This document shows positions 8,482-17,309 of a DNA stretch of 64,000 nt, piece by piece. Positions within the stretch are counted from its first letter, which is position 1. The number at the start of each line of letters is the position of its first letter. A program made the position numbers and the translations under genes. This stretch comes from Bacteroidota bacterium. GTDB lineage: Bacteria > Bacteroidota > Bacteroidia > Chitinophagales > Chitinophagaceae. The notes beneath the pieces were generated by a model that saw nothing but the letters and a program-made list of their open reading frames with translations, made no database searches and was not told the origin of the DNA. Where the stretch lies: NCBI GenBank assembly GCA_029555415.1, contig JAKPSI010000042.1:1-64000 (forward strand). The letters are read 5' to 3'.

Positions 8482-9744
8482 TCACTTGAACATAAAATAG
8501 ATCATCACTCCAGCTGCCGCCGTCATCAGAACCAGTGCAGCACCACCCAGGATATTGGGCCATTTGCTGTTCGTGTACTTGCCCATCACTTTTTTGTTGT
8601 TCGAAATATGAAGAATGATGGCGATGAGTACCGGTGCGGTCAGTCCGTATAATATGGCGGAGTAGATCAGTCCCTGTACCGGTGTGATGCCGATATAGTT
8701 CAATGATAAACCCAGGATCAGTGAAGCGGCTATGACCAGATAGAACGGGCGTGCTTCGTGGAATTTCTTGTCCAACCCCTGCGTCCAGCCAAATGTCTCG
8801 GATATGATGTAGGATAAGGATCCGCTCAGCACCGGTATGGCCAGCAGGCCGGTGCCGATCACACCCACAGTAAAAAGCAAATAAGCTTCTTTGCCTGCAA
8901 GCGGCTTCAGCGCACTTGCTGCTTCATCCACCGTATTGATCTGATGAATCCCATCATTGAACAATACCGTTCCGGCGGTCAGAATGATGAAGAACATCAC
9001 CAGATTGGAGAACAGCATCCCGAAATCCACATCTTCCCGCATGTTATGGATGACCCTTTTATTCACCACGAGTTGAGTTTTCCGGTGACTCATTTCTTCC
9101 ACTTCCATGCTCGCCTGCCAGAAGAACAGATAGGGTGAGATGGTGGTACCGAGTATCGCGACCAGAATACTGATGAAGGCCATATTGAAATGGATCGTGG
9201 GGATGAATGTTGCTTTCAGTACCGCCAGCCAGTCCGTATGATACAGAAATGGCACCACCAGATAAACCAGCAGCGCCATACACAGGTATTTCAGCACTGC
9301 CGCGATCTTCTGATAAGGAAGATAGATGATCATCAGTAACAGGAGTATGGTGAAGACCACACTGAACCAGCTGGCTTCAATAGAGGGGACCAGTAAATGG
9401 CCCACCGCACCCATGCCCGCGATATCAGCACCGATATTCATCACGATCGCGGGAAAACTGAAAAGCAGCATCAGGTACAATACCCAGCGGGGATAGTTCT
9501 TCTTGAGTGTACCGGTCAGTCCCTGTTTGGTGACCAGCCCGATCCTTGCACACATCTCCTGCACTGCCGCCATCAGCGGGAAGGTGATCAATGCGGTCCA
9601 TAAAGTGGACAAGCCATATGCTGCTCCTGCCTGGGAATAAGTGGCGATGCCTGACGGATCATCATCACTGGCGCCGGTGATGAGGCCCGGGCCCAGCACC
9701 TTCCAGAAACGTTTGATCTTTGCTGAAAGGATGTTCTTTTTCAT
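8482..9744 (-). CDS. Nramp-related divalent metal transporter with altered metal-site motifs
   Basis: 420 residues, about eleven membrane helices. It has the Nramp fold signature GPGLITGASDDDPSGIATYSQAGA in the first helix, but the classical DPGN reads DPSG. In the sixth helix the classical MPH reads SPY (GTTISPYLFFWQ). Loss of the metal-binding methionine is seen in Nramp branches that do not select Mn/Fe, including Nramp-related magnesium transporters, so Mn2+/Fe2+ specificity should not be assumed. It is the last gene in the local minus-strand run after the GH5 gene (16 nt gap). Confidence 0.85.
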   Translation of the reverse strand: MKKNILSAKIKRFWKVLGPGLITGASDDDPSGIATYSQAGAAYGLSTLWTALITFPLMAAVQEMCARIGLVTKQGLTGTLKKNYPRWVLYLMLLFSFPAIVMNIGADIAGMGAVGHLLVPSIEASWFSVVFTILLLLMIIYLPYQKIAAVLKYLCMALLVYLVVPFLYHTDWLAVLKATFIPTIHFNMAFISILVAILGTTISPYLFFWQASMEVEEMSHRKTQLVVNKRVIHNMREDVDFGMLFSNLVMFFIILTAGTVLFNDGIHQINTVDEAASALKPLAGKEAYLLFTVGVIGTGLLAIPVLSGSLSYIISETFGWTQGLDKKFHEARPFYLVIAASLILGLSLNYIGITPVQGLIYSAILYGLTAPVLIAIILHISNNKKVMGKYTNSKWPNILGGAALVLMTAAAGVMIYFMFK

Positions 9745-9760
9745 GATGAATTAATTGGCG

Positions 9761-10912
9761 TTATAAGCCCAATGCCTGCAACAAGACCTGATCTTTATTA
9801 AATACGGACCGGTCCGATCCCGGATATTCGATGAATCCGAATCCTTCATCCGCCTCCCACATCGCCCAGCCGATACCGTTCTTTTCCAGGATACTCCTTA
9901 CATCATGTACCAGTCTTAAGCGGGCATCACGCGGTGCATAGGTCTTATAAGATCCGAATTCATTGCAGATAAGCGGCATGTGGTTGAACTTCGCCCAATT
10001 GGCTACCGGTGTGATCATGGAAGCAAGTTTCGCGGAATCATAATTCTGTCCGCCATACCAGGTCAGCAGGTCCTTCGCGTTATTATCGGCGGTTGACGCT
10101 ATAACAGGCGTGATCAGTGCAGGTGAAACTGGGTAGGGTACGTTCCTTAACAGATCCATCGGGCTGCCGACCCAGGTAGCACCCTGATGTGTAAAGACGA
10201 ATGGTTCATAGAAATGGAAATTGTAAACGATCTTACTGACATTGTAGGGTAACAACAGTTGTAAGCCATCCAGACTGTTCCATCCTTCACCACCCGCGAT
10301 GATGTAATGGGAGGGAGCAGCAGCGCGCACGGCCTGTATGAGTTTCAATTGAACCGGATCCCACCAGGAACGGCTCAGGCCCGGAACCATGTTGGCGGTT
10401 GCGACATGTGGTTCATTATATACTTCAAAGAATAATTTCGTGGTATCATAACTCCTGAAATGATCCGCCAGCGCATACCAGTAATCCGCCAGCTTTCGCT
10501 GCAGCACGGTATCCGTGCTCATCAGCTTTTCATAATCCTCTGAGGCCGGATGATAGTTGATCGTTACCGCAAGACCCGCATTCAGCGCACGGTTCACGGC
10601 CGCTTCCACGAAAGGCAGATTGACTGGGTTAAGAATGGAAGGCGTCGCTGGTTGGAACAGGATCGAGGAACCGATCGGGATCCTGACATAGGTGAAACCC
10701 GCCTGTTTGAATGCAGTGAAATGATTCACCGTAAAGCGGTTCCCGAATTGTGCATGATCACTGTAATCATTGAACCAGTTGGACAGATTGATGCCTTTTG
10801 CCAAAGCGGCGGGAGCTGTGAGGATCGATTTGGGATCATTACCGGTGCTACCCTTTTTATGACAGGAAAAGAGTGCGACAGACAACAGGATGAAGAGGAA
10901 TAGTTGTTTCAT
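9761..10912 (-). CDS. Glycoside hydrolase family 5 lipoprotein (endoglucanase/mannanase-like)
   Basis: About 383 residues from the ATG of MKQLFLF. Lipobox ALFSC, followed by HKKGSTGND, indicates an exported lipoprotein. The GH5 barrel shows GINLSNWF near its start, YVRIPIGSS, the acid/base glutamate in VYNEP (Glu167 by this start), HFYEPF, and the nucleophile in CNEFG (Glu318), then WAMWEADEGFG. Both catalytic glutamates are present. The substrate is probably a beta-glucan or beta-mannan; the subfamily is not assignable here. A nine-codon longer start (MYPHQ) is less likely. Confidence 0.88.
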   Translation of the reverse strand: MKQLFLFILLSVALFSCHKKGSTGNDPKSILTAPAALAKGINLSNWFNDYSDHAQFGNRFTVNHFTAFKQAGFTYVRIPIGSSILFQPATPSILNPVNLPFVEAAVNRALNAGLAVTINYHPASEDYEKLMSTDTVLQRKLADYWYALADHFRSYDTTKLFFEVYNEPHVATANMVPGLSRSWWDPVQLKLIQAVRAAAPSHYIIAGGEGWNSLDGLQLLLPYNVSKIVYNFHFYEPFVFTHQGATWVGSPMDLLRNVPYPVSPALITPVIASTADNNAKDLLTWYGGQNYDSAKLASMITPVANWAKFNHMPLICNEFGSYKTYAPRDARLRLVHDVRSILEKNGIGWAMWEADEGFGFIEYPGSDRSVFNKDQVLLQALGL

Positions 10913-11015
10913 GCTCGGTACCGGCTGATGAGGATACAATTTACACTATAAAAAACAAACCCTTTCTTAACAGGATGTTGTTCTTGCCGCTCATGAGGGG
11001 ATCCGATCCTGATGA

Positions 11016-12419
11016 TCAGGGCGTCTGCAAAAGCTTTGTGCGTATGAATTCCAGTACAGGATCCCTTCCGCTGATGATGTCGGCGGCTGTTGTCGGAACG
11101 AAATGATCCGGGGTTACTCCACGCCCATCGAAGGTTGCCGGGTCGCCGAAACTGATGCGATAATTGGTTTTGTCGCACACCAGTCCTGTATTCGGTAAAA
11201 TGACTGCGCCACCGGCACCAAAATCACCAGTGATATAGTGACTGTTCCCGCCTGTTTCTGTTCCGATGATCAGTGCACGCTGTTTGGCTTTCATCAAAGA
11301 ACAAAAGATGCCGCTGTTCGAAAAACTGCCGCCATTGGTCAGTATGAATAGCTTGCCGCTGAATATTTTTTCCGCCGGTGATTTGATGCCCGTCATCGCA
11401 TCTCTGCGACCATCGAGTACCTGCCCGGTATCTGCATGTTCTTTCACGGCATCCACGGAACGCACATAGGTGAAAGGTTCTGAAAGTAACTGCGCGGCCA
11501 GATAGATCCCATTTTCCGCATCACCGCCCTGATTGTCCCGCAGATCGATGACGAGATGCGTAATGCCCGTTTCATTGAATTTCCTGAAAGCGGCATCGGT
11601 CTCCTGTTTGAACCGCTGATGATACTGTGTACGGAGCAACGAAGCATCCCAGCTTTTAATACGGAGCAGTCCCCACTGCTTATTGAAAATCGTATCGGCA
11701 CTGATGCCAGCAGCCTGGTTAATGACCGGATATCTTTCTTCGTTATTCTTTTTTATCTCTGCACGGGTCAATGCACGCACATCAGTTTCACCTGTATTGC
11801 CATCGGGTAAACGGTACCGGATACGGAACTGTTCAGGGTTTCCGAAAAAGAAGCTATAGTAAGATCTGAAATAACTGTTGAGGATCCATACCGGATATGA
11901 CAGATTAGGGCCGTCCCTCACTAAACGGTCAAGCATATAACCGATCAGCTCATTAACAGGTCTGCCATTGAAAGAAATGAATTCGGTCCCGGCAGGTAAT
12001 GCCTTTTCGGCAGACTGATCACGGATCATGATCAGTTTGCTGCCGTCCCAGTTGACCTGAAAAGGGAAGAAGCCGGCTTGCGCGTCCCGCTCATTCCTGC
12101 TTTTTTCAGAAGGGTAGATGTTGGAGTGACCATCTTTGACGAAAGACTGTACATAAGTGATGTGACAAAAGAACTCCTGCTCCGTCATCGGTTTCAGCGA
12201 CCGGTATAAACTGTCGAAGATCTGATCCAGCTTTGTTTTTGGTGTATAGAGATAAAGATTCGAAAGAGAACGTTCCAGTTTATTCCTGAGTACAGTAAAG
12301 TCTTCCTGTAATTGCGCTATGGTATAAACGACTGGTGCAGGCTGTTGCTGCGCCTGCACGGTCATAATGCATGAGAACAGGTTCAATGTGAAAAGGAGCC
12401 TGATCAGGGATATGCGCAT
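11016..12419 (-). CDS. Secreted S41-family peptidase
   Basis: 467 residues. Signal peptide to about VQAQ (residue 24). The N-terminal helical region is followed by a PDZ-like segment (ALPAGTEFISFNGRPVNELI, about 140-160). The peptidase core has HLVIDLRDNQGGD and the serine motif TNGGSFSNSG (Ser365/Ser367), then IIGTETGG. It belongs to the tail-specific/C-terminal-processing protease superfamily and acts in the periplasm or outside. The end DGRGVTPDHFVP is typical of the family. Unlinked in function to its neighbours as far as can be seen. Confidence 0.87.
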   Translation of the reverse strand: MRISLIRLLFTLNLFSCIMTVQAQQQPAPVVYTIAQLQEDFTVLRNKLERSLSNLYLYTPKTKLDQIFDSLYRSLKPMTEQEFFCHITYVQSFVKDGHSNIYPSEKSRNERDAQAGFFPFQVNWDGSKLIMIRDQSAEKALPAGTEFISFNGRPVNELIGYMLDRLVRDGPNLSYPVWILNSYFRSYYSFFFGNPEQFRIRYRLPDGNTGETDVRALTRAEIKKNNEERYPVINQAAGISADTIFNKQWGLLRIKSWDASLLRTQYHQRFKQETDAAFRKFNETGITHLVIDLRDNQGGDAENGIYLAAQLLSEPFTYVRSVDAVKEHADTGQVLDGRRDAMTGIKSPAEKIFSGKLFILTNGGSFSNSGIFCSLMKAKQRALIIGTETGGNSHYITGDFGAGGAVILPNTGLVCDKTNYRISFGDPATFDGRGVTPDHFVPTTAADIISGRDPVLEFIRTKLLQTP

Positions 12420-12625
12420 GTGTTTTTTATTTAACCTGCGGAGGACTTTGCCGGAAAGCCCCCGGTTCGTTCGTCAGGTAAGTTACATAAAGGGACTTAT
12501 TATCGGAACCCGTCTGTGTGCAGGGTCTGGTGATTTTTTGAAATGATCAAAATGGATCTGGATCACCGGGTTTTCAGATCCCGGATCTCTGAATATTTAA
12601 ATGGCAGACCTGATTACTGGTCGCC

Positions 12626-13198
12626 TCAGCCGATCCGAAGATCATATTTTATCAGCAGGCCGGGGAGGCCGTCCAGCGCGACTTTCGCTTTCCTGATCTG
12701 ATTCCGTTCCGGGTCGATCGAATAACCGGTAGCAGTCCTCAGATCCGCTTTTTCCAGATGGGTCTGGTCGAATACCGTTCCGGTCAGATCACATGTATCG
12801 AACACGGCTTCTGTCAGATCGGCTTCCGTCATATCCGCTTCCTGTAACTGACAGGAACGGAAGACCGTTTTCTTCATCTTCAATTTGTAAAAAGAGGCGA
12901 GGTCGAGCCTGCAGTCCGTGAAACCGGCATCAAAGATGACCTTGTTACAATCACTGAAATGAACACCGGTCATTTTACACTGACTGAATTTCGCTCCGTT
13001 GAAAGTGGTATTGAGCAGTTTCGCGTTACTGAGATTGCATTCATTAAAACGGCAATCGGTGAAGTTGATGCCCGATAAGTCCATGCCCGACAGGTCACAT
13101 TGTACGAAATCGCAATCCTCGTAATCGCCTGTTGGCGGATTACTGACCGTGAAGTCGGTCTTGCTGAATTGTTTGCTTTCAGTATATGTACGGGACAT
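12626..13198 (-). CDS. Pentapeptide-repeat protein (Qnr-like helix)
   Basis: 190 residues built of A(D/N)LXX-type pentapeptides, for example DLSGMDLSGINF, NLSNAKLLN, AKFSQ, ADMTEADLTEAVF and KADLRT. It should form a right-handed quadrilateral beta-helix. Length and a central break around HFSDCNKV are like the Qnr/McbG group, which mimic DNA and protect gyrase. A role in quinolone protection cannot be claimed from sequence alone. About 200 nt upstream of the S41 gene there is no clear terminator. Confidence 0.8.
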   Translation of the reverse strand: MSRTYTESKQFSKTDFTVSNPPTGDYEDCDFVQCDLSGMDLSGINFTDCRFNECNLSNAKLLNTTFNGAKFSQCKMTGVHFSDCNKVIFDAGFTDCRLDLASFYKLKMKKTVFRSCQLQEADMTEADLTEAVFDTCDLTGTVFDQTHLEKADLRTATGYSIDPERNQIRKAKVALDGLPGLLIKYDLRIG

Positions 13199-13280
13199 GG
13201 AAGATGATTGTTTGATGGCAGGATGGTTTGATTGTTAGTGTGTGTTATGAGCAGGGCGTTGTCCGAGAACGGGATTTGCT

Positions 13281-13312
13281 TTCAGCTCTCAGCTCAAGGC
13301 TCGTAGCTTCGC
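13281..13312. repeat. Degenerate repeat, family E (AGCTTGCAGC type)
   Basis: CAGCTCTCAGCTCAAGGCTCGTAGCTT-type units. Related copies are at 51260-51289 and 55545-55576 (CTTGCAGC/CTTGTGGC units). This copy is the most degenerate. Confidence 0.4.
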
Positions 13313-13362
13313 AATATTCCTATCAAACCAGATCTTGACTTGTTACAGCTGTAATTTATTTC

Positions 13363-13397
13363 GGACTAAAAAATACAGGCTAAAGACTACTGACTGT
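13363..13397. repeat. Degenerate repeat, family G (GACTACCGACTA type)
   Basis: GGACTAAA, GGCTAAAGACTACTGACTG units. They overlap the TAG stop of the gene at 13387. Related to 55451-55486 and, in the opposite orientation, to the in-frame insert in trpG at 48230-48267. Confidence 0.5.
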
Positions 13398-13818
13398 TCT
13401 TTACTTCGTCAACATCCAACTCCAGCCCACCCTTGTCATCCGGATCGGAACCGAAGTAGATCGTGGTCTTGCCATTCTTACTGTTCAGTCGGATCACAGA
13501 AGGTTCTTTCTTGCCATCACCTTTGTCTGTGGTCACTTTATAAGCAGACTTTCCGTTGACCAGGAATTCTTTCCAGTCGCAGGCCGTAACCTTGTCGATC
13601 GTATTGGTGATCGTGGAGGTTTCACCTGCGATAGTGAGCAGCAGTACGAATTTATCTTTTGATACCCTGATCGTGGCTTCAATGTTTTTATCCGAATCTT
13701 TTTTATCGCCATCTACAAAACGACCGGTGGTGGATTGCAGGATCACTTCATGATCGCATTGCGCGGAAGCGGCGATCGTCATTACGGAAAGGAAAGCGGT
13801 CAGGATGAAAAGCTTCAT
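13387..13818 (-). CDS. Small secreted protein of unknown function
   Basis: 143 residues. Signal peptide cleaved near AASAQ (residue 19). The mature chain is beta-rich and charged (GDKKDSDKNIE, TDKGDGKKEP) with two Cys (QCDHE, ACDWKE). No family recognised. The C-terminus (DEVKNSQ) and stop lie within a family G repeat, so the extreme C-terminus may be repeat-derived. Confidence 0.65.
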   Translation of the reverse strand: MKLFILTAFLSVMTIAASAQCDHEVILQSTTGRFVDGDKKDSDKNIEATIRVSKDKFVLLLTIAGETSTITNTIDKVTACDWKEFLVNGKSAYKVTTDKGDGKKEPSVIRLNSKNGKTTIYFGSDPDDKGGLELDVDEVKNSQ

Positions 13819-13834
13819 GTTGATGATTTAAGGT

Positions 13835-14365
13835 CTAAAGTTCAAGTTTTTTTATGAATTCAAAACATTGGGGCCAGGGTCCATGTCCGGAATCCCCGTT
13901 GATATGTCCGGCAGGGCCGATATCAAAGAGTTCACTGCCCCAGTTCTTTGCGAAATATTTCGCCCTTTCGGGAGATACCCAAGGGTCGTCAGAACTGGCT
14001 ACCACAATGGTCTTGAAGTGGATCGGAGCGATCGGGAACGGATCGAAACCGGTATTGGGAAAAGTATAAACCGGTGCTTCCAGATCGCTGGGTGCAACCA
14101 GCAAGGCTCCCTTGATCTTTCGCCTGTATCGGGCAGCCCAATGCGCAATGGTGGCACAACCCAGACTATGTCCAAGCAGGATGATCTCAGCCGGATCGTG
14201 TTGGGAAAGGGTCTTATCGATCTGTTCGATCCAGGTGGCGCAGTCCGGCGCCTCCCATTCTTTTTGCTGTATACGTGTAAATCCTTTGTGATCTTTTTCA
14301 AGCCAGGTCTGCCAATGTGCAGGACCTGAATTCCCGAGGCCGGGAACTAAGAAATAGTTACTCAT
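13835..14365 (-). CDS. RBBP9/YdeN-family alpha/beta hydrolase
   Basis: 176 residues. Begins NYFLVPGLGNSGPAHWQTWLE, the family hallmark. Nucleophile in GHSLGC, acid in SSDDPWVS, histidine in GHINGDSGHGPWP; all three triad members are present. Cytosolic serine hydrolase of unknown substrate. Overlaps the 3' end of the upstream gene by 4 nt (ATGA), so the two are probably translationally coupled. Confidence 0.88.
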   Translation of the reverse strand: MSNYFLVPGLGNSGPAHWQTWLEKDHKGFTRIQQKEWEAPDCATWIEQIDKTLSQHDPAEIILLGHSLGCATIAHWAARYRRKIKGALLVAPSDLEAPVYTFPNTGFDPFPIAPIHFKTIVVASSDDPWVSPERAKYFAKNWGSELFDIGPAGHINGDSGHGPWPQCFEFIKKLEL

Positions 14366-14970
14366 GGTGCAGAATGTTCAGAGGATGGTTTAGTCATCCG
14401 AAGATACTCAATATGGTACTTTTTATCAACGGGGAGATAAAATTTCCATTTCCGGTGCATGAGCACACCGGCCAGGAATAGTCCCGCGGGTATCACCGCT
14501 TGCGCGGCATTGAAGGACAGGTCATGATCGATCAGTCCATTCGCGGTTCTCAAGCCCACATAACCCAATGCCCCTGTGCGGAACAGCCAGCCGCTCTTCA
14601 CCCAGTACCAGTGCACATGTCCGGCACCCCGGTTCACTTCAAGATCATTGTTCACGTAATGGAAACGGATGCCCGGTTTGGGAAATGCTTTGATGTCGTT
14701 AATGGAGAAATGCATGCCACCCAGATGCACCGTATCCGTACCCATCAAATAGTAATAAATGATCTCTTGCCGGAAAACAAATGAGTCATTGGCGATGGAA
14801 GTGATATCTCCTGTGAACCAGTCGCCATTCTTGTGCTGAAAGATGATCGGGCCCTTTTCATGAAAACGACGGATGGTCCGTTGTCCTTTTTTCAATACGA
14901 AGAAATCGGACTGTGCATGCAGGAGACAAACCGGCAACAGGAACAGCAGAATGCAAATGGCTTTGGTCAT
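14362..14970 (-). CDS. Secreted protein of unknown function
   Basis: 202 residues. Signal peptide to about LHAQ (residue 20). The mature part has a beta-rich N-terminal domain (ITSIANDSFVFRQEIIYYY, LGGMHFSINDIKAFPKPG). A C-terminal hydrophobic helix (AAQAVIPAGLFLAGVLMH) is followed by a conserved-looking KFYLPVDKKYHIEYL. Similar architecture occurs in uncharacterised Bacteroidota proteins; no function known. Forms a 4-nt overlap with the RBBP9-like hydrolase. Confidence 0.65.
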   Translation of the reverse strand: MTKAICILLFLLPVCLLHAQSDFFVLKKGQRTIRRFHEKGPIIFQHKNGDWFTGDITSIANDSFVFRQEIIYYYLMGTDTVHLGGMHFSINDIKAFPKPGIRFHYVNNDLEVNRGAGHVHWYWVKSGWLFRTGALGYVGLRTANGLIDHDLSFNAAQAVIPAGLFLAGVLMHRKWKFYLPVDKKYHIEYLRMTKPSSEHSAP

Positions 14971-15035
14971 CAGTACCGAAAAGTACTCGTCTTTCTTTTC
15001 ATTTTCTGCAAAGCAATGTTAAAACAACGGAGAAG

Positions 15036-15908
15036 TTAGTAATGGAACTGCAGGATAGCGGTTTTGCCCTTGGTTATCACATGCAGGTTGGGGCTGACCG
15101 TTATATCCCGCTCTGCAGTTGCCTTCAGCAGCGCGATCTCCACCTGTTGCACCCGGAATGCCGGTGCCCGTTCGCTGATGGAATAGTGGATGCTGAAAGG
15201 GCCGCCGGTAAGTTCAGTGTCTGTAAGTGTAAAACCATACATGTCCGTAAAGTCGCGCAGCAACTGCCTTTCAGCCGGACTCACCACGATCGTGACCGAA
15301 GTGATGGAGGAAAAAAGCCGGGGGAATTTCTTCCCTTTTGATAATCGGGTATTGAATGCGAGGGGCGACATTGAAGTCTTTGTTTCCGCCGCACTGAAAC
15401 CCAGCAGGCGCATGTATTCAGGCTGGTATTCCAGCATGATGAGGGAGAGCGGATCAGGTCTTTGTTCGCAGATCAGACTGCAATACCATTTCAGCATACC
15501 CTTCTTCCCGGGTATCGTTGTGGTATCCTTATTGAAAGGGATCTGTTGCTTCTTTGCATTGGCAGCATATTCGCTGAGCGATCCGTAACGACGGGTCTTG
15601 AATTCAAGACCGGCGTCGCCGAAATGGTCACCATGCTGGTCGGTCAGGGCCGGACTGAAGAATTCCAGTGTCGCGGTTTGTCCGATCGCATACTTGCCGC
15701 TGTAATCCTCTTCCCCGGTATGTGTGCTGGCTTCCTTGCAGAAGAAGAGACTGTCACGGATATACTTATCTGTGAACAGGTTCCGGTAAGTAATGGAATC
15801 CAGGCAAACGTAAAAGGTGTTGAAATCGAATTTTATTTCCGGCGCTTTGGTTTGTGCGGAAAGACGGAAGCAGGAAAAGAAAAATAAACTGAACAGGACC
15901 GGTCTCAT
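15036..15908 (-). CDS. Secreted DUF5829-like (glyoxalase-fold-like) protein
   Basis: About 290 residues from the ATG of MRPVLFSLF; the longer start would overlap the upstream gene. Signal peptide to about RLSAQ. The mature region begins FDFNTFYVCLDSITYRNLFTD and continues SGKYAIGQTATLEFFSP with RPDPLSLIMLEYQPEYM, a pattern like DUF5829/VOC-type lyase-fold proteins (tentative). No metal ligands are evident by eye. Lies 16 nt behind the Ivy-like lipoprotein gene. Confidence 0.6.
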   Translation of the reverse strand: MRPVLFSLFFFSCFRLSAQTKAPEIKFDFNTFYVCLDSITYRNLFTDKYIRDSLFFCKEASTHTGEEDYSGKYAIGQTATLEFFSPALTDQHGDHFGDAGLEFKTRRYGSLSEYAANAKKQQIPFNKDTTTIPGKKGMLKWYCSLICEQRPDPLSLIMLEYQPEYMRLLGFSAAETKTSMSPLAFNTRLSKGKKFPRLFSSITSVTIVVSPAERQLLRDFTDMYGFTLTDTELTGGPFSIHYSISERAPAFRVQQVEIALLKATAERDITVSPNLHVITKGKTAILQFHY

Positions 15909-15924
15909 GAATGTTTTTTGATTA

Positions 15925-16425
15925 TTAATCTGACTCAAAGGAACGCCATTTCAGGATCTGTAACATGGGTACGCTGTCTTCTCCCCATGTCTTTATTTTG
16001 CCTTCTTCACAAATGCCGGCATAGATCTTATCCCTGATGATATCCACCACGATGATGAAATTGGTCGCGCCACAATTGTGCTGCATACAGCCTTCCGCAC
16101 TCAGGGTGTCGTTGTTTACGACCATACCGCTTTCCACTGCCCAGGTGTCGCGCATGAAACCGAAACGTTCTTCACCCATCAGTTTCCGCAAACGGGTCGC
16201 GATCACTTCATGGCTGAAAAGATGTTCACTTTGGAATGACTTACCGTCCATGGACCTCAGGAAACCCAGTGGCAGGGTCGTGGCCAGTGCGGTTGTTTCA
16301 CGTTTGTGGGCTGTGTCGGAATGGGCAGGAACGGGTATTGGCGATTCTTTTGGCGCTGGTGACTGACAACTGAATGTTACAAGCGTCACGAAGGCGATAA
16401 GGGAACGTACATAAATGGAGTACAT
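15925..16425 (-). CDS. Lipoprotein with Ivy-like (lysozyme inhibitor) C-terminal motif
   Basis: 166 residues. Lipobox TFSC at about residue 20, then a proline/threonine linker. The C-terminal domain has GCMQHNCGATNFIIVVD followed by AGICEE and WGED. A C-x2-H-x-C loop leading into beta strands is the signature of the inhibitor of vertebrate lysozyme (Ivy) family, where the loop plugs the lysozyme active site. The similarity is short, so the assignment is tentative. It would act in the periplasm. Confidence 0.55.
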   Translation of the reverse strand: MYSIYVRSLIAFVTLVTFSCQSPAPKESPIPVPAHSDTAHKRETTALATTLPLGFLRSMDGKSFQSEHLFSHEVIATRLRKLMGEERFGFMRDTWAVESGMVVNNDTLSAEGCMQHNCGATNFIIVVDIIRDKIYAGICEEGKIKTWGEDSVPMLQILKWRSFESD

Positions 16426-16462
16426 GTTGTATGATCCGTATGATAAGGTTTACAAGCTTTTG

Positions 16463-16717
16463 TTATTGACCGGTTTGATTCGTTTTTTCCCATTCTGCAA
16501 CGATTGAACGTGCTTCGGCCTCGTCCTTATCGGCCACCAGTACTTTCACCGGAGCGGAGCCGCCGGGCGAAACCCACCAGGGGACCAATGTACCGGAATA
16601 CTCATCTTTCAGATAAGCATTGATCGAAGAACCTTCCAGTAAACTCTGTACGAGCTGCGCGTCGAATATCGTGCCGGCGTATACCACTACCGAATGTATC
16701 TGTGTTTTGGGGTCCAT
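16463..16717 (-). CDS. DUF2007-family small protein
   Basis: 84 residues from the ATG of MDPKTQIH; an upstream frame extension of 20 residues is unlikely. VYAGTIFDAQLVQSLLEGSSINAYLKDE and PVKVLVADKDEAEARSIVAEW match the DUF2007 pattern (putative signal-transducing, ferredoxin-like fold). Cytosolic. Function unknown. Confidence 0.75.
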   Translation of the reverse strand: MDPKTQIHSVVVYAGTIFDAQLVQSLLEGSSINAYLKDEYSGTLVPWWVSPGGSAPVKVLVADKDEAEARSIVAEWEKTNQTGQ

Positions 16718-16809
16718 ATGATTGATTGAGAGATGAACGGAATGAAGTCCGCTCTGTAAGTTACGGCACAGGGACACAGGAACCGTTTACAATATTTCCG
16801 GAAAAATGA

Positions 16810-17211
16810 TCAGGCTTTCTTTTTGACGGGCTTCTTTTTCGCTTTCAGCGCGGCTTTCGCGTCATTTTCCTTTACCCGGAAAGCGATCATTTTCTTCACC
16901 AGATCCACCGGAATGCCGGTCTCGAAGGGGAACTGAACCGAGCCCTTCGCGTTTTTATATCCCGCTATCTCTTTTTTGAATTTGGCGATACCGGAAGCCA
17001 TGGGGTAAAAGCCCACATGTGCGGTATGCGATGCGAAGTAACAAAGCATGCCTTTGTATTTATAAGCCGGCATGCCATAGCTGATCACTTCATCCGCATC
17101 GGGTGCAGCGGCCCGGATCGCGGCACGCAATTGTTTCAGTAAGGTCTGCACTTTAGGGGGATGCACCTTGATATAAGCATTCACATCCGCGGGTTTGGGT
17201 ATGTCTTTCAT
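16810..17211 (-). CDS. DUF1801/YdhG-like protein
   Basis: 133 residues from the ATG of MKDIPKPADV. DVNAYIKVHPPKVQTLLKQLRAAIRAAAPDADEVISYGMPAYKYKG, then HVGFYPM and a GSVQFPFETGIPVDLVKKMI stretch, is the DUF1801 (frataxin-like fold) signature. The tail is lysine/alanine-rich (KAALKAKKKPVKKKA), which may bind nucleic acid or acidic partners. Cytosolic; function unknown. Confidence 0.82.
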   Translation of the reverse strand: MKDIPKPADVNAYIKVHPPKVQTLLKQLRAAIRAAAPDADEVISYGMPAYKYKGMLCYFASHTAHVGFYPMASGIAKFKKEIAGYKNAKGSVQFPFETGIPVDLVKKMIAFRVKENDAKAALKAKKKPVKKKA

Positions 17212-17309
17212 GGTGTTTTGTTTTTTGGTTGAATTGGGCGACAAGACTTAAATTTAATCCGTGCACACGGCTTGTCGCGCCCGCTTGTCAAATTCAAGAA
17301 TAATTTACT

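Noticed and set aside
12540-12600. CCGGG/CCCGG hairpin before the S41 gene
   Set aside because: Five-base stem with no T tract; likely chance.
12626-13198. Annotation of the pentapeptide protein as Qnr
   Set aside because: The fold matches but activity on gyrase cannot be inferred from repeat pattern alone.
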